In this document: positions 17,765 to 29,398 of the stretch, piece after piece
How the letters are laid out: every line of letters begins with the position of its first letter
Numbering within the stretch: the stretch's first letter is position 1
NCBI GenBank assembly: GCA_934541105.1
Contig: CAKTDA010000001.1
Span: forward strand, 62,001 to 126,000
Reading direction: 5' to 3'
Origin: an uncultured Luteitalea sp.
GTDB lineage: Bacteria > Acidobacteriota > Vicinamibacteria > Vicinamibacterales > Vicinamibacteraceae
Length of the DNA: 64,000 nt
Notes under the pieces: generated by a model
Told to the model about the DNA's origin: nothing
Database searches by the model: none
Seen by the model: only the letters and a program-made list of their open reading frames with translations
Position numbers and translations under genes: made by a program

Positions 17765-19234
17765 CTAGAACGCGAAATAGATGAAGTCGAGCGTCGTGCG
17801 GCTGCGCAGCACGAGGATCGTCGCGAACATGACGCCCACGGCAAGGGCCTGGAGCACGATCGTGCGGGACGGCACGTCGGCTTCGCGCACGGCTGACCGT
17901 TCGGTGTAGGAGCGCCCGCGCCAGGCCGTCCACAGGCTGTGTGCCCACAGCGGGATCGAGAACGTGAACGCAATCAGGAACAGGTAGAGGCCCGCCTGCC
18001 GTTCCTCGAGCGGCGCGGTGCCCGGCACGAGTGCGAGGTCGCGCAGCAGCATCGCCGCGTCGCCTTCCCGGAACATCAGCCAGCCGACGTGGACGAGCAC
18101 GAACATCAACGCCCATTGCGGGATGGCGCGCCACAGCGGCGGCCGCGCGCGGTGGTGACGACGCTCGCGGCCCGCCGCGGCGCCCCAGAGGCGCTCGATG
18201 ACGAGGAGCACGCCATGGTAGGCGCCCCACATCACGAAGTTCCAGGCCGCGCCGTGCCACAGCCCCGAGACCACGAACGTGATCATCACGTTCACGAGGG
18301 TCCGCGGCAGCCCGTGGCGCGACCCGCCGAGCGGGATGTAGAGGTAGTCGCGGAACCACGACGAGAGGGAGATGTGCCAGCGCCGCCAGAAATCCGATGG
18401 CGACGTCGCCAGGTAGGGGTGGTCGAAGTTCTTCATCAGGTCGAACCCGAGCCACCGCGCCGTGCCGCGAGCGATGTCGGTATAGGCGGAGAAGTCGGCG
18501 TAGATCTGGATGCCGAACGCGAACACGCCTGCCCACAGGATCTCGAAGCCGGGGTCCTGCATCGAGAACACGCGATTGGCGATGACGCCGACGTTGTCGG
18601 CAATCACGAGCTTCTTGAAGAAGCCCCACGCCATGAGCACGAGGGCGTCGCGCGCGACGACGAGGTTGAACGCGCGCGCGCGCTGCACGCGCGGCAGCAG
18701 GGCCTCGGCGCGCTCGATGGGCCCGGCGACCAGCTGCGGGAAGAACGCGACGAACAGCCCGAAGTCGCGCAGCGACGGGGTGGCGGGCAGCCGCCCGCGA
18801 TAGACGTCGATCGTGTAGCTGAGGCTCTGGAACGTGTAGAACGAGATGCCGACCGGCAGCACGATGTTCAGTACCGGAAAGGGCACCGTCGTCCCGAGTG
18901 CGGCCAGCGCATCGGCCACGCTGTGGACGAAGAAGTTGTAGTACTTGAAGAACCCGAGCACCGCCAGGTTCGAGACCAGGCTGACGATCAGCCACCGGCG
19001 GCGCCGCGGCCGGTCGGCATCTGGCCCGTCCGGTCCCGGCTGCATCCTCAGCGCGACCCACCAGTCCACGATCGTGGTGCCGCCGAGCAGGATGCAGAAC
19101 CACGGCTCGACCCATCCGTAGAACAGGTAGCTGGCGCCGAGCAGGAACCAGTTCTGCCCCCCGTGCGACAGCCGCCAGTAGACGGCCGTCACGATCAGGA
19201 AGAACGCGACGTAGTCCAGGCTGTGGAACGTCAT
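17765..19234 (-). CDS. MBOAT-family O-acyltransferase (AlgI-like)
   Basis: A polytopic membrane protein of 489 aa. The MBOAT signatures are clear: IVLPVGISFYTFQSLSYTID, AFFPQLVAGPIERAEALLPR, ADFSAYTDIARGTARWLGF, PSDFWRRWHISLSSWFRDYL, and the catalytic histidine segment FVVSGLWHGAAWNFVMWGAY. AlgI and relatives carry acetyl groups across the inner membrane to an extracytoplasmic partner that modifies a polysaccharide. The ATG overlaps the stop of the SGNH gene (ATGA at 19231-19234), so the two are coupled. The acceptor glycan is unknown: no polymerase or exporter lies next to it. Confidence 0.94.
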   Translation of the reverse strand: MTFHSLDYVAFFLIVTAVYWRLSHGGQNWFLLGASYLFYGWVEPWFCILLGGTTIVDWWVALRMQPGPDGPDADRPRRRRWLIVSLVSNLAVLGFFKYYNFFVHSVADALAALGTTVPFPVLNIVLPVGISFYTFQSLSYTIDVYRGRLPATPSLRDFGLFVAFFPQLVAGPIERAEALLPRVQRARAFNLVVARDALVLMAWGFFKKLVIADNVGVIANRVFSMQDPGFEILWAGVFAFGIQIYADFSAYTDIARGTARWLGFDLMKNFDHPYLATSPSDFWRRWHISLSSWFRDYLYIPLGGSRHGLPRTLVNVMITFVVSGLWHGAAWNFVMWGAYHGVLLVIERLWGAAAGRERRHHRARPPLWRAIPQWALMFVLVHVGWLMFREGDAAMLLRDLALVPGTAPLEERQAGLYLFLIAFTFSIPLWAHSLWTAWRGRSYTERSAVREADVPSRTIVLQALAVGVMFATILVLRSRTTLDFIYFAF

Positions 19235-20337
19235 CGGAAGAGGTGGTGCAGGTTGGCGCGGAACTGGCGCGTGTAGCGCTGCCGGTGCTCGCGGGCGATG
19301 TGATCGCCGTCCTCGTACATGGCCAGCGTCTGGGTCGGGTCGCCCGTGTCGTCGTGGAAGTACATGCCCTGGCCCTCCACGTAGGCCCGGAACTCGCGCA
19401 TGTACTCCTGGAGCCTCGGCGATTGCGTCGGCGGGCGATTACCGATGGGGCGGCGCTGCACGCGCACGAAGCACACCTTCACGTCGTGGGCCTTCGCGAG
19501 GTCGACGATCAGCGGAAGCACCGATCGCGGCATGTTCCGGCCGAAGTCCGCCTCGGCGTCCTCGGCGGCCTGCAGGTCCGCTGCGGCCATCGGCCGCAGG
19601 CGCTCGAGACCCATGGTGCCGAAGTTGAGGTGATCGAGCCACGCGCGCCGCGCCTTCTCGTCGTCGGTCCAGAGGCGCGTGGGCCAGTCGTACAGTTGTC
19701 GTTCGACCCACGCGTTGGCGCGATCGACGTTGTAGATGGCGTTGACCGTGCTGTGCACGCGGAACCACGGTCCCCGCATGCGCGCGGCAATCACCTCGTC
19801 GAGCGCCGGCTCGCGATCGCGCGCGACTTCGTCGAGCGACCAGCGGAACGGCCCGGTGAGCCGGAACAGCGGGTCGGTCATGTTCAGGTCGCGGAAGAAG
19901 AAGAAGACGACCTTCGGCCGGACTCCGCTCGGGATCAGCAGGTTCTTGAACGCGAGGTACCAGTACGCCGAGCCCGTACCCGCCCGATCCAGGAACGACA
20001 CGTTCTGGCCGATGAGCCCCGACAGGTGTTCGGGATCGATGCGCGTCCCGAGCATCGAGTCGCCGATGAAGACGTAGGACGGCTGGGCGCGGCGGATGTC
20101 CGCGATGCGGCCGGGCCTGAACGCGATGCGCTCGCGCGAGGCCTCGAGTGCCGGCAGGTAGCTCGGCTCGACGGCCCGCGTGGACAGCCGCGCCATCGCG
20201 GGGTGCCAGAGCAGCGGGAGCGCGGCGCCGACGACGATCAGGCAGAGCAGGCGCACGAGTCCCCGTGCCGACCGTTCGGCAGGCGGGGTTCGGGGCAACT
20301 CGTGAGGGTGGGGCGGCGGGAGCGGAGACTCGGACAC
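19231..20337 (-). CDS. SGNH-hydrolase-like protein, probable partner of the MBOAT acyltransferase
   Basis: A 368-aa protein anchored by one N-terminal helix (LVRLLCLIVVGAALPLLW), with the rest facing the periplasm. Block I of SGNH enzymes is present (YVFIGDSMLGTRIDP, serine near residue 90), and a C-terminal Asp-His pair occurs in EDGDHIAREH. Such proteins pair with AlgI-type MBOAT carriers and perform the final O-acetyl transfer, as PatB or AlgX do. The GTG start lacks a clear ribosome site; a TATACT box lies 13 bases upstream, so a very short leader is possible. Coupled to the MBOAT gene by a 4-base overlap. Confidence 0.82.
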   Translation of the reverse strand: MSESPLPPPHPHELPRTPPAERSARGLVRLLCLIVVGAALPLLWHPAMARLSTRAVEPSYLPALEASRERIAFRPGRIADIRRAQPSYVFIGDSMLGTRIDPEHLSGLIGQNVSFLDRAGTGSAYWYLAFKNLLIPSGVRPKVVFFFFRDLNMTDPLFRLTGPFRWSLDEVARDREPALDEVIAARMRGPWFRVHSTVNAIYNVDRANAWVERQLYDWPTRLWTDDEKARRAWLDHLNFGTMGLERLRPMAAADLQAAEDAEADFGRNMPRSVLPLIVDLAKAHDVKVCFVRVQRRPIGNRPPTQSPRLQEYMREFRAYVEGQGMYFHDDTGDPTQTLAMYEDGDHIAREHRQRYTRQFRANLHHLFR

Positions 20338-20350
20338 GTACGGCGGGGCA

Positions 20351-20356
20351 AGTATA
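20351..20356 (-). promoter_or_regulatory. Candidate -10 box upstream of the SGNH/MBOAT operon
   Basis: TATACT on the minus strand, 13 bases before the GTG start, in an otherwise GC-rich gap of 34 bases. No convincing -35 hexamer was found at 17 bases. Confidence 0.35.
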
Positions 20357-20371
20357 CCGGAGGCGTCTCGA

Positions 20372-22555
20372 TCACGGACGCCCGCGCGGGCGCAGCGCGA
20401 GTTCGAGGACGACCTGACGCCGCATCACGTCGCCGAACACGTGCTGCTGGATTTCCTGATCGAACAGGTTGTTCACCTTCAGCGACGTGGTGAGGGCTTC
20501 GGTCCACCGGTAGCCAATCGTGCCGCTCGCGAGCGTGTAGGCCTCGGTGGTGCCGTGGTACCGCGAGTCGAGCACGTCCTGCCAGAAGGCCTCGCTGGCA
20601 TGGCTGACGGCCGCCTGCCAGACGACGCGCTGGCCGGTGTAGTTGGCGCCGATGTTCACCCGATGGCGGGCCGGCAGGTTCAGTTCCGAGATGTCGAACC
20701 CGCTCGGCGTCGGCGTCGGTTGGTACGAGTAGTTCGCGAACCCGCTGAGCCCCCGCGTGATGTCGGTGTCCACCCCCAGCTCGAGGCCCTTCTGTCGCAC
20801 CCGCCCGAAATTCAGGTACGTGAACGACGCAGGCAGCCCGTTGCCTGGACCGAAGCGGCCCGACAGGAGAATCAGCTCGAGCGCGGCTGGCGGCAGCGGC
20901 CAACCCGGAGGCGGGCTCGCGGCGCGATAGCTGGCGTTCTGCGTGAAGAACATCGCATTGCGGCTGTCGTTCACGTAGAAGGCCGCGCTCACCGTGGCGC
21001 GGTTGGCAATCACGCCCGAGTAACCGATCTCGTACGCATCGAGCGATTCCTCGTCGAGGTCCTCATTGCCGACGACGCGGACCGGGAAGTTGTAGACCCG
21101 GCCAGCGAGCGCCGGGTTGAGCGCGCCGAGATCGAGCTGGTTGACGATGGCGGCGTCGAGGAAGTTGTTGACGAGCGACGGCGCGCGGTACGCGCGGTTG
21201 TACGACACACGGATGGTGTGCGCCGGCGCAGGCTTGTACAGCAACGTCGTGCGAGGCGAGAACACCGGCGCGTCCAGCACCGAGAATGCGTCGATCCGGC
21301 CGCCGACGACCCAGCGGAACTGCGGCGAGAGGAAGATCTCGTCCTGGACGTACACGCCGCCTTCGGTCCGCGAGTCCTCGCGCGGCGCCAGCGAGAGGTC
21401 GAAGCCGTTGTAGCGGACGTTGCCGCCGATGCTGAACACGTGCCGCTGCCGCCACGTCGCCACGTGGCTCGCCTCGAGGTCGACCGTCGTGTTCCGGAAG
21501 GCGAACGGGACGGGCCGCCCGTCGAGCCCCACGGCCAGCAGGTTCGTCGCGTTGCCATCGAGGTGGTTGACGAACGTGTTGAGCCGCGTCGCGCCGCGCG
21601 AGTAGTTCACCTTGCCGTACGCCAGGTACGTGCCCCTGTCGATGTCGAACGGGCCGATGCCGGTGTGAATGAGGCCCTCGGTGCCCGAGAACCCGCCCTG
21701 CATCACGACCTTCTGACGGCCATCGGGGTGGTCGTAGTCCACGCGCGCGTCGAACTTCGGCTGCCGCGTGCCGCTGTTGGCAAATGCCGGGTACTGCGTG
21801 CCGCTGGCATTCGGCAACAGCCCGGCGGGCCGCGCCATGGCGTCCTGCGCGAAATAGCCTGCCGACACCTTGTACGCCCAGCGGTCGTCCACCGCGTCCG
21901 CGTGGGTGGCGCTCACCGAGAAGAGCGACCCGCTGCGGCGCGAGACCCCGTCGGCGTCGCGGCCGAACAACCCCGTGCTCACGCGGAACGCCGTGCCCCG
22001 CAGCTCACGCGGCGACTTCGTGATGATGTTGACGACGCCAGAGAGCGCATTGGCGCCCCAGACGGCGGACGCCGGGCCACGGATCACTTCGATCTGCCTG
22101 ATCTCGGCGGGATCGATCGGCATGAAATCCCAGGCGATGAAGCCGAAGAAGTCGAGGTAGATGCTGCGGCCGTCCACGAGCGCGAGCTGCGACGTGGCTA
22201 GGGTGCCGGTGGCGGCGCGCGACGTGATGTTGATGTCGCGCGCGGACGTCTGCGTGACGTTCAGCCCCGGCACCGCGCGCAGCAGGTCGGCGTAGGTCGT
22301 GCCCGGGGCGTTCGCGATCGTCGCGCTGTCGATCAGCGTCACCGTGGCCGGCGCGTTCACGAGCACCTGCTCGACGCGCGACGCGCTCACCACGACGTCT
22401 TCCTCGTACTTCTGCGGTGCCCGTTCCTCGTCAGCGGCATCTGCCGCCGGCGTGGCGGGCGGAGGCGGTGGCTGGGCAGCGAGCGGCAGGGGAGGCAGGC
22501 CGAGGCCCGCGACGATCAGCGCGAGCCGGACGCAACCGCGGGCGCCAGTTGGCAT
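20372..22555 (-). CDS. TonB-dependent outer-membrane receptor
   Basis: A 727-aa outer-membrane receptor with a signal peptide (RLALIVAGLGLPPLPLAAQ), a TonB-box-like stretch (EEDVVVSASR), a plug domain (residues about 50-165, with ALVDGRSIYLDFFG and IEVIRGPASAVWGANALSGV), and a beta-barrel ending in LELALRPRG. The plug pattern matches siderophore, cobalamin or haem receptors, but the ligand cannot be read from the sequence and no binding protein or ABC transporter lies nearby. The ATG at 22555 is the first in-frame start after the parE stop. The gene is downstream of parE with a 44-base gap. Confidence 0.92.
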   Translation of the reverse strand: MPTGARGCVRLALIVAGLGLPPLPLAAQPPPPPATPAADAADEERAPQKYEEDVVVSASRVEQVLVNAPATVTLIDSATIANAPGTTYADLLRAVPGLNVTQTSARDINITSRAATGTLATSQLALVDGRSIYLDFFGFIAWDFMPIDPAEIRQIEVIRGPASAVWGANALSGVVNIITKSPRELRGTAFRVSTGLFGRDADGVSRRSGSLFSVSATHADAVDDRWAYKVSAGYFAQDAMARPAGLLPNASGTQYPAFANSGTRQPKFDARVDYDHPDGRQKVVMQGGFSGTEGLIHTGIGPFDIDRGTYLAYGKVNYSRGATRLNTFVNHLDGNATNLLAVGLDGRPVPFAFRNTTVDLEASHVATWRQRHVFSIGGNVRYNGFDLSLAPREDSRTEGGVYVQDEIFLSPQFRWVVGGRIDAFSVLDAPVFSPRTTLLYKPAPAHTIRVSYNRAYRAPSLVNNFLDAAIVNQLDLGALNPALAGRVYNFPVRVVGNEDLDEESLDAYEIGYSGVIANRATVSAAFYVNDSRNAMFFTQNASYRAASPPPGWPLPPAALELILLSGRFGPGNGLPASFTYLNFGRVRQKGLELGVDTDITRGLSGFANYSYQPTPTPSGFDISELNLPARHRVNIGANYTGQRVVWQAAVSHASEAFWQDVLDSRYHGTTEAYTLASGTIGYRWTEALTTSLKVNNLFDQEIQQHVFGDVMRRQVVLELALRPRGRP

Positions 22556-22599
22556 GATGGCCCTACGGTAGCGAAGGCCGCACCGGAACACAATCGCCG

Positions 22600-24504
<1,905 letters not shown>

Positions 24505-24525
24505 GCAGGGGGCGTTCGCGGGCCC

Positions 24526-24552
24526 GCAGCCTGCGGCCTGCAGCCTACCTGA
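24526..24552 (-). repeat. Extragenic repeat, family B copy 2 (upstream of parE)
   Basis: A 27-base element carrying GCAGCCTGCGG followed by GCAGCCTACCTGA, 22 bases upstream of the parE ATG. Related to 7872-7899 and 31792-31818. Its two half-sites repeat GCAGCCT. Confidence 0.65.
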
Positions 24553-24590
24553 GGCGCGCCGCCGGAGCCCGAGCAAGGATACGGCAGACG

Positions 24591-24632
24591 TATAGAAAGC
24601 GAAAGGCGGCAGGCGCTCGCGCGCCTCCCGCC
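24591..24632 (-). terminator. Rho-independent-type terminator of glnN
   Basis: On the minus strand a 12-bp stem with one mismatch (arms 24621-24632 and 24605-24616, loop GCGA) is followed by TTTCGCTTTCTATA. It sits about 90 bases past the glnN stop and before parE. Confidence 0.6.
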
Positions 24633-24641
24633 TTCCCTGTC

Positions 24642-24659
24642 GGCCTTCGTCGGTCGGCC
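24642..24659 (-). repeat. 18-base extragenic repeat, family C copy 1
   Basis: The 18-mer GGCCGACCGACGAAGGCC occurs here on the minus strand and on the plus strand at 31836-31853. More GGCC-rich half-sites continue to about 24714, filling the glnN 3' gap. Confidence 0.6.
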
Positions 24660-24724
24660 TTGGGCCTTGGCCTCGCGGGGCTTCGACGGCCGAAGGCCGA
24701 TTGCCGACGGCCGGTCCGCGGTGC

Positions 24725-26902
<2,178 letters not shown>

Positions 26903-27074
26903 GGTGACGTGTGCCTCTGTGGCGGGGCGCAGGCGCGACATGCGCCGGCGCAGCGGAGGCAAGTATGGGGCTCGTTCGGCCGAGTCGGCAAGAGAAATGA
27001 TTCGGTTTGTCGAAACGCATACTTTGCCCCAGCAAGCCTGCAACGCCATCGCGGATGCGGTTCCCGCGGGTATC

Positions 27075-27380
27075 ATGGCTCACGTGACCGATTCGCCCAG
27101 CCCGCGTGAGCAGGCCGCGCTCGACGCCGCGGCCCTCGTTGCCTACCTTCGCACGCTCCCGTCGACATCCCTCGTGAGCCAGCTCGTCGATCTCGGCGAG
27201 CACCTCGAGCGCGCCGTCACGGCGTTCCACATGGAGGCGATTCGTTTCCGCGCCTTCACGATGCACCGCCTGATCAAGCAGCACGCCGACGACCTGCCCG
27301 CCGAGGTGGCGACCCGCATGGACGTCGTGCTCCACGACCTCGAGGCGGCCGGCTTCCACACAAGGAGCGTCGGCGCGTAA
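27075..27380 (+). CDS. Small helical protein of unknown function
   Basis: Not recognised. A 101-aa, Ala/Leu/His-rich protein with predicted helices throughout (AALDAAALVAYLRTL, LVDLGEHLERAVTAFHMEA, FRAFTMHRLIKQHADDL). There is no signal peptide or metal motif, though several histidines are spaced along the helices. It is divergent from glnN and convergent with the ceramidase-like gene. The ATG at 27075 is the first after the AT-rich promoter region. A role in nitrogen regulation could be imagined from position, but nothing in the sequence shows it. Confidence 0.6.
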   Translation: MAHVTDSPSPREQAALDAAALVAYLRTLPSTSLVSQLVDLGEHLERAVTAFHMEAIRFRAFTMHRLIKQHADDLPAEVATRMDVVLHDLEAAGFHTRSVGA

Positions 27381-27386
27381 GCGCCG
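27371..27386. terminator. Hairpin overlapping a stop codon
   Basis: CGGCGC-GTAA-GCGCCG: a perfect 6-bp stem whose loop contains the TAA stop of the small gene. It lies between convergent genes and has no T-tract. Confidence 0.4.
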
Positions 27387-27416
27387 GCCTTCGGGGTGCC
27401 GCGTCGGCCCCGGCCC

Positions 27417-29369
27417 TCACTCCATGGGCGCCGGGTAGCGGTGGTGATATCCCTCGAACCGCGGGTTGATTGGTGAGCGATTGCTGACGCCCGTGAGCGC
27501 CGCGACTGCGGCGAGCAGGTCTCCCGCCGCGTCCCATCCCACAGAGTTCGTCTCTTCGTAGTGCCCGGCCGCACGGCCCATGGCCTGGCCGTATCGACAC
27601 GACGCGAGAACGGCCTCGCGCGCGGCATCCGGCAGCGCAGCCGCCGAGGGGGCCTCGACGAGTTGCTTGCACCGCGCACCGGACACGGCGTCCGGGAAGT
27701 CGATGGCGCCGGCCGCGTACAGCGACGCGCACGTGCCGGGTGCGGCGAGGACGTCGGCCACACACAGCACGCGGTAGTCGGCGATCGGCAGGATGTACCC
27801 GAGTTCGTCGTTGCCGAGTCCCACGGCCCACGTCCACGTACCGGGCAGCAACGCCTTCACGTACCCGGGGATGTCGTTGGCCTCCGGCGCGACGTGCTGG
27901 GCGGGAGCCTCGTCCGCCCAGCGGGCTGGTGTCGCCCCGATGCCTCGCGGCAGCCCGATCACGAGCTCACCGGGCACCTCGCCCGGCAGGAACGCGAGCG
28001 TCAGTTCGCCGATGCGCACCACGCTCACGGCGGTCCGGATGTGATCGCCGACGCGAATCGTGCCGACCACCGCGTCCTCCTCGGTCGCCTGCCCATCGTC
28101 GCGGCACGTCGCGAGCGTCTTCGGTCCGGCTGCCGGGCACACGAACAACGCGCCCGGCTTGAAGCCGAGTGCGCTGCGTCCCGACGCGGCATCGACGACC
28201 GCGAGCTTGCGGAAGCCGATGTTGGACATGCGCGTGAAGAACCCCTGGTGCCGGACCTCGAGCCGCGACGGCGCGAGGGCTTGCGCGCCCTGCAGCAGCG
28301 CCTCGGCCGCGGCCCCGAGCTGCTCCCCGATCAGGATGGCCTTGCGGAAGTTGCGGGCGAGGAAATCGGTGCCGGCGCTGCCGGGCGGCACGGCATTCTG
28401 CGGCACGGTATAGCCGTTGCCGACGGGCGTGCGTTCGGTGACCTCCCATGTCGGGACGTCGAGCGGCGAGGCCATCGCGCCAATCGCGCCGTTGACGTAG
28501 AGCACCTCGCCGCCGATGCGGCGGGCGAGCCAGCGTGCGAGCGCGCCGGGAAAGTCGGCCGTGAGGTAGCGGCCCTCCGCGCTGCATGCGTCCCCGCTCC
28601 AGCCGAGCACGTCGCAGGCGGCCGCGATGCGTTCGATAGGCGGCGGCCAGTTCAGCGTGCTCTCCGGGTGATTGGCCCACTGCACCATCGTCGCGATCAC
28701 GCGCCCGTCGGTGGCGCGCGCCTGGAGCACGCCGAGGGTCGGGTCGAACACCGCGAGGCCCGAGAGGTCGCTGCCGCCGAAATAGTGCGTCCCCTCGGCG
28801 GCCCGCATCGTGGCCGGCTCGAGGCGATCGACGGCGTCGCGGACGGCGTCGCGGGCCTGTTCGAGGAAGAACCGGTACCACTCGGGATTGACGGCAAATG
28901 CCGTGTCGGGCCCATGGTGGTTGTGCGTGGCGTGCACCATCACCACGACGCGGTCGCGCAGTGGTTCCGGCAGGACGTCGCGCACCATCCGGCGCAGTTC
29001 CTCGACGTCGGGACGGAACACCATGTAGACGTCGGCGGAGACGAGCACGACGATGGGACCGGCCTCGTCACGGGCAATGGCCATGGTGCGCACGCGCAGG
29101 TCGTCGCGCACCCAGTGCGCCTGGTCCTTGCCGTTGCCGACGGCAATCGGTCCCTGGTCGAACTGGGCGGCGAACACGCCGGGGTCGTACGCGTAGGCAT
29201 CGAGCGGCAGGCGCTCGGGCGCCGCATACGCATGACCGCCGTCCACCGTCGGCAGCACCGAGCGGCTCGAGGCGCCGACGCGCCAGCCTGTCGATGGCGT
29301 CGCATCGGGTGCGGCCGGCCCGCACGCGGCGCACAGGACGAGGACGATCAGGGCGGCGGCTCGGGCCAT
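27417..29369 (-). CDS. Exported neutral/alkaline ceramidase-family hydrolase
   Basis: A 650-aa protein similar to the N-terminal catalytic domain of neutral ceramidases, zinc amidases that cleave the acyl chain of ceramide. The key segment MVHATHNHHGPDTAF corresponds to the zinc-binding THxHSGPG region of the family (here NHHGPD). Further similarity is seen at VVLVSADVYMVFRPDVEELR, MVQWANHPESTLNW and LAFLPGEVPGELVIGL. The N-terminal ALIVLVLCAACG is a lipoprotein-like signal with an atypical lipobox, so it is probably exported. Substrate may be a sphingolipid or another amide. The start at 29369 avoids overlap with parC; it is 29 bases downstream of the parC stop. Confidence 0.82.
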   Translation of the reverse strand: MARAAALIVLVLCAACGPAAPDATPSTGWRVGASSRSVLPTVDGGHAYAAPERLPLDAYAYDPGVFAAQFDQGPIAVGNGKDQAHWVRDDLRVRTMAIARDEAGPIVVLVSADVYMVFRPDVEELRRMVRDVLPEPLRDRVVVMVHATHNHHGPDTAFAVNPEWYRFFLEQARDAVRDAVDRLEPATMRAAEGTHYFGGSDLSGLAVFDPTLGVLQARATDGRVIATMVQWANHPESTLNWPPPIERIAAACDVLGWSGDACSAEGRYLTADFPGALARWLARRIGGEVLYVNGAIGAMASPLDVPTWEVTERTPVGNGYTVPQNAVPPGSAGTDFLARNFRKAILIGEQLGAAAEALLQGAQALAPSRLEVRHQGFFTRMSNIGFRKLAVVDAASGRSALGFKPGALFVCPAAGPKTLATCRDDGQATEEDAVVGTIRVGDHIRTAVSVVRIGELTLAFLPGEVPGELVIGLPRGIGATPARWADEAPAQHVAPEANDIPGYVKALLPGTWTWAVGLGNDELGYILPIADYRVLCVADVLAAPGTCASLYAAGAIDFPDAVSGARCKQLVEAPSAAALPDAAREAVLASCRYGQAMGRAAGHYEETNSVGWDAAGDLLAAVAALTGVSNRSPINPRFEGYHHRYPAPME

Positions 29370-29398
29370 GCGCGCATGGTAGCGGAGACGGTCGGCGC

